From assembly GCF_023016155.1 (NCBI RefSeq), contig NZ_JALKBG010000008.1:498501-562500 (forward strand): a stretch of 64,000 nt of DNA, in the 5' to 3' direction. This stretch comes from Aliiroseovarius sp. F20344. GTDB lineage: Bacteria; Pseudomonadota; Alphaproteobacteria; Rhodobacterales; Rhodobacteraceae. Position 1 is the first letter of the stretch. Every line of letters begins with the position of its first letter. Below are positions 1 to 11,400 of the stretch, one piece after another. The notes under the pieces are model-generated. The model saw only the letters and a program-made list of their open reading frames with translations. It was not told the DNA's origin and searched no databases. The position numbers were made by a program, and so were the translations under genes.

Positions 1-405
1 GACCATTCCGGTGGCTTGTGTCCAGACGAAAGCGCGTGTTCCACCGCCGCCGGAAAGATCCATATCCCCGATGACAACCGAACCGTCTTCGCTTGCATCA
101 TAAGCAACGCTACGCGGCATCGAGCCCGATGGGTCCAATGCGGTCAGTGTGCCATTGACGAATATGAACGCCGTTTCTGTCACCGTTCCGGAAGAGGCTG
201 TGCCGACAACAACCTGACCGTTGCCGGATATCCCGTGTGCTTCGGCGATCGGGGATCCGACAGTGCTGGGGAAGGGATCAACTTGTTCGAAGGTAGGTTG
301 CGCAATTGCTGATCCAGCAATGGGAGCAGCGAGTACAGCACCGATGGCATATCGGGACAGCGAACTGAGCCTAAGGTCAGTTGATAAAGAAGAACGACGC
401 GCCAT
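1..405 (-). CDS. HAF-repeat secreted/autotransporter-like protein, N-terminal part (cut by window edge)
   Basis: An open frame of 135 codons starts at the ATG at 405 and runs off the left edge, so only the N-terminus is visible. A GGAGG lies 5 nt before the start. Residues about 18-36 form a hydrophobic, alanine-rich segment ending in an A-x-A type site before Gln, as in an exported protein. Two degenerate repeats follow, of the form G-x-G-x-V-V-V-G ... A-F-x-F/W. They resemble HAF-type extracellular repeats, which are often found in autotransporter passenger domains. The remainder, which might carry a beta-barrel, is outside the window. The function is unknown. The 237 bp between this gene and phosphoglucomutase hold only its upstream region. 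Confidence 0.7.
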   Translation of the reverse strand, partial: MARRSSLSTDLRLSSLSRYAIGAVLAAPIAGSAIAQPTFEQVDPFPSTVGSPIAEAHGISGNGQVVVGTASSGTVTETAFIFVNGTLTALDPSGSMPRSVAYDASEDGSVVIGDMDLSGGGGTRAFVWTQATGMV

Positions 406-642
406 TTGAGCCTCCACCCCACCCAAAGGGCACAGCCCAGGTCAACTGCTGCCCATCAGGATCTTCGGTCGCAAACGCGCGGAGTGGCAGAAACAGATTT
501 CTGCGGTCATAGCAAGCAAGGAAGACCGCGCGAAGCGAAGTTTTAACAATTGATTAACCTATCCCCCAAACAGAGCTGTAAATGCAAGAAAATAAGGCTT
601 TGAAACCAAAATTGCGATCAAAGGACGCAGATTTGCAGCACT

Positions 643-2322
<1,680 letters not shown>

Positions 2323-2754
2323 TTAGCCCAACCGGTCGATCCGCGTCGAGAGGTGGATCAGACTTTCCGATCCTTTAACGCCGTCAATTTCCCCTATCGC
2401 ATCGAGAACTTCATCCAAAAGTGCCGTTGAAGGGGCTGCCAGTTGCAACACCATATCCCAACGACCTGACGCAGTATGGGCAGCTTCGACCTGTGTCAGA
2501 GTTTTCAGGCGTGCCAATACTGCGGGGGTTGAGCGTGGCTCGATCGAGATCAGGACGGTGGCACGGATACGATCACTGCGCGCAGCGTCCCCCAGCCGAA
2601 GGGCATATCCCGCGATAATCCCCTTTTCTTCCAGACGCTCGATGCGGGCTTGTACCGTAGACCGCGCAAGCCCCAGTCGTCGGGCCAGCGTGGCGACTGG
2701 AAGGCGCGCATTGCTTTCAAGTTGGACAAGTAATTCTCGGTCCGTGTCGTCCAT
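2323..2754 (-). CDS. Lrp/AsnC-family transcriptional regulator
   Basis: The product has an N-terminal winged helix-turn-helix (about residues 1-55, with LARRLGLARSTVQARIERLE) and a C-terminal RAM/ligand-binding alpha-beta domain. This is the typical 140-150 residue Lrp/AsnC layout. I chose the ATG at 2754 because it gives the family-typical MDDTDRELL beginning. An in-frame start at 2796 adds 14 residues that the family does not need. The gene diverges from the ornithine decarboxylase-like gene at 2877, so regulating that gene in response to an amino acid is the natural inference. No operator could be assigned with confidence. Confidence 0.85.
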   Translation of the reverse strand: MDDTDRELLVQLESNARLPVATLARRLGLARSTVQARIERLEEKGIIAGYALRLGDAARSDRIRATVLISIEPRSTPAVLARLKTLTQVEAAHTASGRWDMVLQLAAPSTALLDEVLDAIGEIDGVKGSESLIHLSTRIDRLG

Positions 2755-2876
2755 TTGTCTGATCTCTCGTTCAATTTGACGATATATAAGCGACATATTG
2801 ACCGGAGTGCCACTGGAAATCGACGGCGCGAGTTGTGATTCTTAGTTTAGCGACAACAGGATCACGGAAAATAGCA

Positions 2877-4016
2877 ATGAGCAGGCAACCCTCAATCTGG
2901 CTGACACCGCTGTCTCATCTGAAGACAGAGCGCCCCATGCAGCCCGTCATGTATTTTGCACCCGCCGTATTGCAGGCCACTGCACGTCGTTTCATCGCCG
3001 GGTTTGACGGATTGGTGACCTATGCAGTGAAAGCCAACGATACGCCGATGGTGCTTGAGAACCTTGTCACAGCAGGGCTGCAGGCCTTTGATGTGGCAAG
3101 CCCGGCTGAGATGCAGGCACTGCGCGCCGTGTCTCGTGATGTCGAGATGCATTACAACAATCCCGTCCGATCGCGCGCTGAGATCGCCGAGGCCGTGTCC
3201 CTAAACGTCCGTTCCTATTCCGTAGACAGCACCCGCGAGCTTGAAAAGCTGATCGCGCAAGTGCCGCCGGAAGGCGTTGAGATCTCTGTACGATTGGCCC
3301 TTCCGATTGAAGGGGCTGCCTATAACTTCGGGGCGAAGTTTGGTGCTGATCCCGATTTGGCTGTTTCACTGCTTGAACAAGTTAAGGCCGCTGGATTTAT
3401 CCCATCGATGACGTTCCATCCCGGAACGCAATGTGCCGAACCGTCTGCATGGGTGGCTTACATATCCCAGTGTGCCAAGGTGGCACAGCAGGCAGGGATC
3501 AAGTTGCGTCGCCTGAACGTTGGAGGTGGATTCGCCGCCAACCGCGGAGTTGCACCAGACCTCGAGGCAATATTCCATGCCATTCATGCTGCCGTCGTGA
3601 TCGAGTTCGGAGATGATGCGCCGGAACTGGTTTGCGAACCGGGTCGGGCCATGGTGGCCGAAGCGTTCAGCCTTGCCACTTGTGTCAAAGCCATCCGCGA
3701 AGATGGTGCGATCTATCTGAATGATGGGATTTACGGCGCATTGTCAGAAGCGCCGTCTATTGGTGTTCCTGATCGCTTGAAAACAGTGCGCGCGGATGGT
3801 GATCCGCATGAGGGCGAACAAGAAAAGCGCACGGTGTTTGGGCCGACCTGCGATTCAATCGACCAATTGCCTGACCCATTGTCGCTGCCCTCAGACTTGG
3901 CTGAAGAAGACTATCTACTGCTGGCAGGTATGGGAGCCTACAGCCTTGCAACGGTCACCCGGTTCAACGGCTATGGGGCAATTGAAACCGTGACCGTGCA
4001 GTCCTTGGCGCTTTAA
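2877..4016 (+). CDS. Type III PLP decarboxylase, ornithine decarboxylase-like
   Basis: The 379-residue product belongs to the alanine-racemase-fold PLP decarboxylases (ornithine/DAP/arginine decarboxylases). The PLP lysine sits in YAVKAND near residue 55. The phosphate-binding GGG loop is NVGGGF, and CEPGRAMV is the substrate/PLP arginine region. FGPTCDSID provides the catalytic cysteine and aspartate characteristic of ornithine/lysine decarboxylases, so polyamine (putrescine or cadaverine) formation is likely. The ATG at 2877 has a GGAAA upstream; a GTG at 2835 is an alternative. Its stop codon overlaps the stop of the convergent thioesterase in a shared TTAA. Substrate choice between ornithine and lysine cannot be fixed from sequence. 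Confidence 0.85.
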   Translation: MSRQPSIWLTPLSHLKTERPMQPVMYFAPAVLQATARRFIAGFDGLVTYAVKANDTPMVLENLVTAGLQAFDVASPAEMQALRAVSRDVEMHYNNPVRSRAEIAEAVSLNVRSYSVDSTRELEKLIAQVPPEGVEISVRLALPIEGAAYNFGAKFGADPDLAVSLLEQVKAAGFIPSMTFHPGTQCAEPSAWVAYISQCAKVAQQAGIKLRRLNVGGGFAANRGVAPDLEAIFHAIHAAVVIEFGDDAPELVCEPGRAMVAEAFSLATCVKAIREDGAIYLNDGIYGALSEAPSIGVPDRLKTVRADGDPHEGEQEKRTVFGPTCDSIDQLPDPLSLPSDLAEEDYLLLAGMGAYSLATVTRFNGYGAIETVTVQSLAL

Positions 4017-4495
4017 GTCGCCTTCATAATGATACAGGTGGTCGAGCCGGTGGCGTAAAGCTTCCCGTCCTCGACGCCTCGGATTTCTCCGTTCGATATT
4101 CCGGTTGAACGGCCAGCGTGTTGGATGTGCCCGTTGGCCTCGATCAACGTGCCACGCGGAATGGGGCGCAGGATATTCACCTTGTATTCCAAGGTCGTAT
4201 AGACCGAGCCTTTCGGCACGCGGGTCATAACTGCGCAAGCCATGGCGCTGTCCAGAAGTGTCCCGTACCAGCCGCCATGTACCGTGCCCATTGGGTTGCA
4301 ATGCTCAAAAAGCGGCGTTCCACGAAAGCTGACTTTCCCATCCTCGACCGCATGAAGGTGGTAGTTCAAAGTGGCCCCAATCGGCGGCCCAGAGATGGTC
4401 CCGTCCAAGATCCCTTGCATGAAATCCAACCCAGACATGGACGTGGTGACGTCCAATGTTGGCAGCTGTTCGTATGAGGTTGCGATGATGCTCAT
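4013..4495 (-). CDS. PaaI-family hotdog-fold thioesterase
   Basis: This 160-residue hotdog-fold protein has the family signature HGGWYGTLLDSAMACAV, matching the H-G-G ... D-x-A/T active-site helix of PaaI/YbgC-type acyl-CoA thioesterases. A following beta-strand region reads TLEYKVNILRP. The likely role is hydrolysis of acyl- or aryl-CoA thioesters in the cytosol. The natural substrate cannot be read from the sequence. It lies 105 bp upstream of the metF stop, on the same strand, with no evident functional link. Confidence 0.85.
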   Translation of the reverse strand: MSIIATSYEQLPTLDVTTSMSGLDFMQGILDGTISGPPIGATLNYHLHAVEDGKVSFRGTPLFEHCNPMGTVHGGWYGTLLDSAMACAVMTRVPKGSVYTTLEYKVNILRPIPRGTLIEANGHIQHAGRSTGISNGEIRGVEDGKLYATGSTTCIIMKAT

Positions 4496-4599
4496 AAGGA
4501 GGCCTTTCCGATCTGATGCTCGGGAAGGCTAAGGGCGGCACCCCAAGGTGCAAGACTTACGCTAGGTCACAAAGTGGGTGCCGCTGCAATAAACTGATA

Positions 4600-5466
4600 T
4601 CAGGCGACATTTGCCAGGCTGATTTGCGGCGTGACGCCCAGCGCATGGGCCACATCACGCGTCAGAGTGGGTTTGTTCAGCGTATAGAAATGAAGGTCGT
4701 GCACACCTTCATCAATCAGATCGGAACAAAGCTCTGTACACAGGGCAGTGGCTAAAAGATCGGTGCGATCATCCCGCTCCGCCTTTACGAATGCATCATC
4801 CAGCCATTTGGGGATGTTGGTGCCACAGCGTTCAGCAAACTTGCGCACGCCCTTCCAGTTTTCAATGGGCAGAATGCCCGGAATGATCGGTACATCAATG
4901 CCAGCTTGTTCGCATTTGTCGCGGAAACGGAAGAAGGTCTCGGCCTCGAAAAAGAATTGAGTGATGGCCGATCCAGCACCGGCGTCCACTTTGCGTTTCA
5001 GCCATTCGACGTCAGCATCCATATCCGACGCTTCAGGATGCGGATCAGGATAAGCGCCAACACGAATGTGGAAATCACCAGTGGTGGCGAGCGCTTCGAT
5101 AAGCTCGACCGAGTTCGCAAACCCGTCTTCGCGGGGAATGAAACGATCTGCGCCTTTCGGTGCATCGCCACGCAGGGCGACAATCTCTTTCACGCCGACC
5201 TCGGCATAGCTTTTTGCGATTGCCAGGGTTTCATCTCGCGTGGCTTCAACGCAAGTCAGGTGTGCTGCAACGTTTAGACCGTAATGCTTGTGGATCGTGC
5301 CAACCGCGTCATGGGTAAGCTCCCGCGTGGTTCCGCCCGCTCCGTAGGTGACGGATACAAAGTTAGGGTCCAGCGGCGCTAGCTGACGAACGGTTTCCCA
5401 AAGCCGGAACGAAGCGTCCAGCGATTGCGGGGGAAAGAATTCGAATGAGATACTTGGCGTGGTCAT
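4600..5466 (-). CDS. metF: Methylenetetrahydrofolate reductase
   Basis: The 288-residue TIM-barrel flavoprotein reduces 5,10-methylene-THF to 5-methyl-THF for methionine synthesis. Visible family motifs are SFEFFPPQ at the N-terminus, VSVTYGAGG, the folate-site ALRGD, the flavin/folate region ITQFFFEAE, and PGILPI. The ATG at 5466 is preferred because GAGGG lies 5 nt upstream; an in-frame ATG at 5484 adds six residues. It is divergently transcribed from a MetR-like LysR regulator, as in many proteobacteria, so regulation by homocysteine through MetR is the expected arrangement. Confidence 0.95.
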   Translation of the reverse strand: MTTPSISFEFFPPQSLDASFRLWETVRQLAPLDPNFVSVTYGAGGTTRELTHDAVGTIHKHYGLNVAAHLTCVEATRDETLAIAKSYAEVGVKEIVALRGDAPKGADRFIPREDGFANSVELIEALATTGDFHIRVGAYPDPHPEASDMDADVEWLKRKVDAGAGSAITQFFFEAETFFRFRDKCEQAGIDVPIIPGILPIENWKGVRKFAERCGTNIPKWLDDAFVKAERDDRTDLLATALCTELCSDLIDEGVHDLHFYTLNKPTLTRDVAHALGVTPQISLANVA

Positions 5467-5519
5467 GGCACCCTCGGCGGACATATGGCGATTTGGCCCT
5501 CTTGTGCCTCATCTTCGAT

Positions 5520-5545
5520 TGTGAGACAAATTCATAATACTCACA
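5520..5545. promoter_or_regulatory. Putative LysR/MetR operator in the metF-metR intergenic region
   Basis: An inverted repeat with arms TGTGAG and CTCACA separated by an AT-rich 14 nt spacer lies in the short space between the divergent metF and metR starts. LysR-type regulators generally bind such dyads between divergent genes. The E. coli MetR consensus (TGAA-N5-TTCA) is not matched exactly, so assignment to MetR rests on position. Confidence 0.45.
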
Positions 5546-5564
5546 TTAAACATGAGGTGTGTGC

Positions 5565-6470
5565 ATGTATATTGAATTCCGGCACTTGCGCACAATGCGA
5601 GCCATTCACCAATCGGGGTCTCTGGCCCGCGCAGCGGATATTTTGCACATCACCCAGTCGGCGCTGAGCCACCAGATCAAAGGGCTGGAAGAACAAGTCG
5701 GTATGGAATTGTTCCACCGACGCACCAAGCCCATGCGCCTTAGCCCTGCAGGGATGAAGCTGCTGCGGCTGGCCGAGCAGGTGTTGCCCGAAATTGACCG
5801 GCTGGAAGAGGAATTCAGGGCTTTGAAATCAGGGCGCTCTGGCAGGTTACACATCGCCATTGAGTGTCATGCCTGTTTCGATTGGCTCTTTCCGGTGCTT
5901 GATAAGCTGCGCCATGCATGGCCCGACGTGGATCTGGATATTCGCCAGCGCCTTGCCTTTGACGCGATCGAAGCTTTGCGCCGCGAGGAAGTTGATTTCG
6001 TGATCTCATCCGATCCGGTTGAGGTGCCGGGGATCACCTTTTCTCCACTCTTCGCGTATGAGCCCCGGTTTGTTGCCTCATCCGCGCATCGATTAGCGAG
6101 GGAGGATTTCATCGTTGCGGAAGATTTTGAACAAGAGCTGCTGCTGACCTATCCGGTAGAACGTTCGAAGATTGATGTGTTTACCGGATTGCTCACCCCA
6201 GAACGCATTGAACCGCGTGGGATCAGGCAAGTTGAAATGACCGAAGTAATCCTGATGCTGGTAGCGGCTGGGCGCGGCGTCGCGGTGCTGCCAGATTGGG
6301 TTTTGGGGGACGTGAAAGACAATGCGGATTTCATCACCAAGCCCCTGACCGAAGGTGGCCTGCGCAAGCAAATGTATGCCGCAACCCGGGATGAAGATAC
6401 CATGGTGCCCTTTATGGCGCATATGATCCGTCTGTGTAGGTCTGAACCCGTGAAACTTCAGCGCAACTGA
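5565..6470 (+). CDS. metR: LysR-family regulator, MetR-like
   Basis: This 301-residue LysR-type regulator has an N-terminal winged HTH (about residues 1-60, containing SLARAADILHITQSALSHQI). A two-lobe substrate-binding domain follows, with an early IAIECHACFDWLFP strand typical of MetR. It diverges from metF with an inverted repeat between them. MetR activates methionine-synthesis genes with homocysteine as co-inducer, so this is the probable role. An ATG two codons upstream (5559) is also possible. A weak GC hairpin at about 6488-6521 follows the stop. Confidence 0.85.
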   Translation: MYIEFRHLRTMRAIHQSGSLARAADILHITQSALSHQIKGLEEQVGMELFHRRTKPMRLSPAGMKLLRLAEQVLPEIDRLEEEFRALKSGRSGRLHIAIECHACFDWLFPVLDKLRHAWPDVDLDIRQRLAFDAIEALRREEVDFVISSDPVEVPGITFSPLFAYEPRFVASSAHRLAREDFIVAEDFEQELLLTYPVERSKIDVFTGLLTPERIEPRGIRQVEMTEVILMLVAAGRGVAVLPDWVLGDVKDNADFITKPLTEGGLRKQMYAATRDEDTMVPFMAHMIRLCRSEPVKLQRN

Positions 6471-6542
6471 CGTCCTTTCAGTCTTGGCAAACAAGGCGCA
6501 CAGGCGTATACGCGCCGTTTGAAACATCAGGAGTCCTTTCCA

Positions 6543-7337
6543 ATGCAAGGCAGTGCAAATCTGAACGTGATGATCAAGGCAGCCCGCAAAGCTGGCCGCA
6601 GCCTTGTGAAAGACTTTCGCGAGGTCGAGAACCTTCAGGTTTCGATGAAAGGCGCTGGTGACTTCGTATCGAAAGCCGACATCTCTGCGGAACAGATCAT
6701 CCGTGAAGAACTTATGGAAGCCCGCCCGAACTATGGCTGGTTGGCCGAAGAAGGTGGTGCGGCAGAAGGCAAAGACCCAACACGCCGTTGGATTGTCGAT
6801 CCGTTGGATGGCACCACGAACTTCTTGCATGGACTACCGCACTGGGCAATCTCGATTGCGTTGGAACACAAAGGCGAAATTATCGCTGGTGTGGTTTATG
6901 ATGCCGCCAAGGACGAGATGTTCTATGCCGAAAGGGGCGAAGGCGCTTGGTTGAACCAAAGCCGCCTGCGTGTATCAGGCCGTTCACGCTTGATCGAATG
7001 CATCTTTGCAACAGGTCTGCCGTTTGGTGGTCGCTCAGACCTTCCTGAAACGCTGCAGGATTTGGCACGTATCTTGCCTGCCTGTGCCGGTGTGCGCCGT
7101 TTTGGATCGGCTGCATTGGATTTGGCCTATGTCGCCGCTGGCCGTTATGACGGCTATTGGGAACGCAGCCTCAATGCCTGGGATATTGCAGCGGGCCTGC
7201 TGATTGTGCGCGAAGCCGGTGGCATGGTTGCCCCGTTTGAAGGCGAGTCGATTCTGGACAGCGGCAGTATTGTTGCTGGAAACGAACCAGTATTTGAGAA
7301 ATTCACTGGATTGGTTCGTAGTGACTCAAGCAAATAG
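6543..7337 (+). CDS. suhB: Inositol monophosphatase family protein (SuhB-like)
   Basis: The 264-residue product has the complete lithium-sensitive phosphatase signature. LAEEGG is followed by WIVDPLDGTTNF (metal-binding motif A) and, near the C-terminus, by WDIAAGLLIVREAGG (motif B). It should hydrolyse myo-inositol-1-phosphate or related sugar phosphates; in bacteria SuhB also affects rRNA transcription. The ATG at 6543 follows AGGAG at about 6529. A TTG at 6519 is in frame but lies before the ribosome-binding site. Confidence 0.92.
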   Translation: MQGSANLNVMIKAARKAGRSLVKDFREVENLQVSMKGAGDFVSKADISAEQIIREELMEARPNYGWLAEEGGAAEGKDPTRRWIVDPLDGTTNFLHGLPHWAISIALEHKGEIIAGVVYDAAKDEMFYAERGEGAWLNQSRLRVSGRSRLIECIFATGLPFGGRSDLPETLQDLARILPACAGVRRFGSAALDLAYVAAGRYDGYWERSLNAWDIAAGLLIVREAGGMVAPFEGESILDSGSIVAGNEPVFEKFTGLVRSDSSK

Positions 7338-7403
7338 GATCTGAGCCTAAATTTCCCCAACCATGACACATTCGTGCCGCAAACGTCGCGAATAAAATGG
7401 GCC

Positions 7404-7604
7404 ATGAGCACAATGTCACATATCTCTCGCCGCTTTGCACTTTTCATTTCTGAAGAGGAAGGCGCAATTACAGTCGATTGGGTGGTTTTGACCGCCATTG
7501 TTGCCGGCGTCGGATCCGTTTCTGCCTGGCTGGTTACGTCGAATATCCCGGGATTTGCTCAGAACATTGGAGATGCCATTTCCGTAATGTCCGTCGGCCC
7601 CTAA
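7404..7604 (+). CDS. Flp/Fap-type small pilin-like protein
   Basis: This 66-residue protein has a short basic start, then EEEGAITVDWVVLTAIVAG, a glutamate-preceded hydrophobic helix like that of type IVb (Flp) prepilins. The tail is short and polar. In Flp pilins the prepilin peptidase cuts before this hydrophobic segment. No tad/cpa assembly genes are in the window, so it is an orphan pilin or a small membrane protein of the same build. The ATG at 7404 is preferred; 7413 (ATG) and 7374 (GTG) are also in frame. Confidence 0.65.
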   Translation: MSTMSHISRRFALFISEEEGAITVDWVVLTAIVAGVGSVSAWLVTSNIPGFAQNIGDAISVMSVGP

Positions 7605-7615
7605 GCACAACTTGA

Positions 7616-8365
7616 CTACCGTCTACGACGCCCGGTCCGGGGAATGCTGGATCGGGTGAGCTTGTATTTGGCTTCTGGATGATCGGGATGCCCGTCTGTG
7701 CGTTCCCAAAATCTTTGTGCTCCCAATCGAAGCCAAAGCGGAAGCACAATTGCAAAGCCAGCGATAAAGCCACCTGCATGCGCCCAATGGGCCACCCCGC
7801 CTCCTTCTGCCCCGAAGGATGCTACGCCATTGAAAAGTTGCAATCCAAACCATACCAGCAGTGCGGCCCAAGCAGGGATTGGAATAACCCTGATGATGAT
7901 CACAATGATGAACAGCACATCCACACGCGCTTTTGGAAACAGCAGTAAGTATCCCCCCATAACGCCGGCAATTGCCCCCGACGCGCCAATCATCGGAACC
8001 GCACTGCTGGGGTCGGTCACATATTGCAACAGTGCCGCTGCAATGCCGGTTGCCAGATAGAACAGAAGGAATTTGACATGTCCCAACATGTCTTCAAGGT
8101 TGTCGCCGAAGATCCACAAAAATAGCATATTGCCTGCGAAATGCATGAAGCCGCCATGCAGGAACATGGATGTTATAAGCGTTTCCAGCTCTGCGCCCTG
8201 CGACAGGCGCGCTGGGATCATGCCGTAACTGACAAAGATCTCGGACGCGGCAGAGCTGCCGTAGAGCGGCAGCATAAACAGAAAAACCAGAGTGTTCGCC
8301 GCCAACAGGCCATACGTGACGACCGGGCGACGTTCCGAAGGATTGTGATCGCGTAATGGAAACAT
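7616..8365 (-). CDS. Rhomboid-family intramembrane serine protease
   Basis: The 249-residue protein has about six hydrophobic segments. The catalytic serine lies in GASGAIAGVMGG and the catalytic histidine in WAHAGGFIAGF, the two defining rhomboid motifs. A HGGFMHFAGNMLFLWIFGDN segment marks the conserved L1-TM2 region. It should cleave substrate transmembrane helices in the inner membrane. The ATG at 8365 gives the usual short cytoplasmic start; longer frames upstream (to 8479) run into the putA end and look spurious. Substrates are unknown. Confidence 0.92.
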   Translation of the reverse strand: MFPLRDHNPSERRPVVTYGLLAANTLVFLFMLPLYGSSAASEIFVSYGMIPARLSQGAELETLITSMFLHGGFMHFAGNMLFLWIFGDNLEDMLGHVKFLLFYLATGIAAALLQYVTDPSSAVPMIGASGAIAGVMGGYLLLFPKARVDVLFIIVIIIRVIPIPAWAALLVWFGLQLFNGVASFGAEGGGVAHWAHAGGFIAGFAIVLPLWLRLGAQRFWERTDGHPDHPEAKYKLTRSSIPRTGRRRR

Positions 8366-8412
8366 GCGCTGACTTGACCCGATGCATGCCACCGGGTCAA
8401 GCCAAAGGCCCG

Positions 8413-11400
8413 TCAGGCTTTGGTTTGGGCCAGCATCAACAGCTCCGCATTGCCGCCTGATGCGGTCGTGTCGACGCAAAGATGGCGTTCATGGGTCACC
8501 GTTTCAGCAGTCGGCGCGCCAGTGATCAACGGAAGAATAGCCCCCGGTCGATTGGCTAAAGCCGTCACGATCTGCCTTGCGGAGCCTTCGTCCCCCCAAA
8601 ACACAACGCCGCCGATCCCCTGAATGGTTCCGGCATTTTTTGTAGCGGCATTCGGTGCAAGAACGGCGGTGCCGCCAAGCTGTTCAATCGCCTTTTTCTG
8701 CGCCTCCGCATTGGCTTGCCCAGGACCCATGCACAGGAAGGGCGCGCGCGGGTGGACCGAGAGCTGGTTCAGTTCTCCTGTCGGTCCCGGCAGACGTTCC
8801 GAGGACAAGGTGACATCGCAGTTGATGGCTGCGATCTCGGTTTCCAGTACCGGAACGGGTGGGGCTGCAACCTTGTCAGCAGGCGCAGCTTGTGGGGCTG
8901 CATCCGCTTTGCAGAACCGATCCATATACATTGGTCCACCCGCCTTGGGGCCGGTGCCAGACAGGCCTTCCCCGCCAAAGGGCTGAGAGCCCACGATAGC
9001 GCCGATCTGATTGCGGTTCACATAGGCGTTGCCCACATGCATGCGATCGCAGACATGCTGCACCCTGTCGTCAATGCGCGTGTGCAGACCGAAGGTCAGG
9101 CCGTACCCAGTGGCATTGATATCATCAATCACCTGATCCAGCTCGTCGGCTTTGAAGGTGGCAAGGTGCAGGACCGGGCCGAAGATCTCGCGTTTCATGT
9201 CTTCGATGCCGGATACGCGCACAAGGGTCGGCGCAACGAAATAGCCGCCTTCTGGGGCTGTTAGTTCATGCGCAATGCGCCCCTCAGTACGGGCTGCGTC
9301 TACATAGGTTTTAATGCCCTGAAACGCCTCGTCATCAATCACTGGGCCAAGATCGGTGTGCAGGTACCATGGATCGTCCTGCTTCAACTCGTTCATTGCG
9401 CCGATCAGCATTTCCGTGACGGCTTCGGCCACATCTTCCTGCACATAGAGGCAGCGCAGAGCCGAGCATCGCTGTCCCGCTGACTGGAAGCTTGAGGCCA
9501 CGATATCGCGCACGGCTTGTTCGGGCAGGGCGGTACTGTCGACGATCATCGCGTTTAACCCGCCTGTTTCTGCGATCAGCGGCGCCGACGGGGCCATGTT
9601 CGCCGCCATGGCGCGGCGGATGATTTGCGCGGTTTCGGTTGACCCTGTGAAGGCAACGCCTCCGATCCGTTGATCAGAGGTCAATGCAGCGCCAACCGTC
9701 GCGCCATCGCCGGGCAACAATTGAAGCACATCTTTCGGAACGCCGGCTTCATGCAGAAGATTCACCGCGGCATGGGCGATCAAGCCTGTTTGTTCGGCGG
9801 GTTTTGCAAGGACGCCGTTGCCCGTGGCCAATGCGCCAGCAATCTGTCCGGTGAAAATCGCCAGCGGGAAATTCCAGGGTGAAATACAAGTAAACAGACC
9901 AACCGGATCACGTGTATGGTCCTGAGCGCGGCTGGCATAATATCGTAGGAAATCAACTGCTTCACGCAGTTCCCCCATGCAATCCAGCCAGATTTTCCCT
10001 GCCTCGCGCGACAGAAGTGCAAAGAAGAGGCCAAGGTTCTCTTCGTACAAATCCGCGGCGCGGTTCAGCACTTCGGCCCGCTCGCCAGCACCGGCATCCC
10101 ATTGCTTGGCAGAGGACAGGGCCGTTTCCACATCTGCCGCGCTGGCCCATGTGATTTGACCGATCGCAGAGTGGGTCGAGGGGTTCTTGACCGTGACGAC
10201 AGGGCCGCCTTTGGGTGTGCCAGAGATCAGAGGGGCGGCTTCAAAGCTAGCCTTAGCAAATGTACCACGCGCGGTTTCAATCTGTTCCAGATGCGGATCA
10301 TAGGTCAGATCCAATCCCATCGAGTTCTTGCGCGCGCCGAAAAGCTCGGGCCCGGTGGGAACATGTGGTGCCTCCAAGGCAAGCGCGTCAAACGGGCAGG
10401 CGGCGACCTCTTCTGGTGTCACGCTTTCGTCGACAATCTGGTTCACGAAAGAACTGTTCGCGCCGTTCTCCAACAGCCTACGCACCAGATAGGCCAACAG
10501 GTCACGATGGGCCCCGACGGGGGCATAGATGCGGCAGCGCGTGTTGTTTGCATCCATGATGATCTGATGAAGGCGTTCGCCCATGCCATGCAGGCGCTGG
10601 AATTCATAGGCTTGCGTGTCTATGCCAGAGGTCTGCGCGATGTCCAGAATGGCTGCAGCAGTGTGGGCGTTATGGGTGGCGAATTGCGGATAGATCCGGT
10701 CGGTCAGGCCAAGCAGTTTCTTGGCGTTGGCGATATAGCTGACATCGGTGGCAACTTTGCGGGTGAAAACGGGGAAGCCCTCTAGCCCTTCGACCTGCGC
10801 GCGCTTGATCTCGCTGTCCCAATAGGCGCCTTTCACCAGACGGACCATGATCTTGCGATCCAGACGTTCCGCCGTTTCATGCAGCCAGTCGATCACGGCG
10901 CCCGCGCGGTGGCCATAGGCTTGTACCACAACGCCGAACCCGTCCCAGCCAGCCAATGCGGGGTCTTCCAGAACCTTTTCGATCACGTCCAAGGAAATCT
11001 GAAGGCGATCTGCTTCTTCCGCGTCGATGTTGAACCCCATTCCTGCGGACTTAGCCAGCTGCGCCAGCGCGGACACGCGTGGAACAAGGGTTTCCATGAC
11101 GCGCTTGTGCTGACCACGTTCGTACCGTGCGAAAAGCGCGGACAGTTTCACCGAAATGCCGGGGTTTGAACGGATGTCATCGGATGTGCAAGCCCCTGCA
11201 ATCTCAGAAATCGCTTTTGCATACGCCATTTGATACCGGCGCGCGTCGCTGTCGGTCAGCGCCGCTTCCCCCAGCATGTCATAGGAATAGGTGAATCCCT
11301 TTTCCTCCATCTTTGATCCGCGCTTCATGGCGGCCCCGATGGTTTCACCCAGCACGAACTGGCTGCCCATTTCCTTCATGGCGCGGCCAACCGCCGTGCG

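Noticed and set aside
5467-5564. SAM riboswitch before metF
   Set aside because: The space between the divergent metF and metR starts is under 100 bp and holds an operator-like dyad, too little for a known SAM riboswitch.
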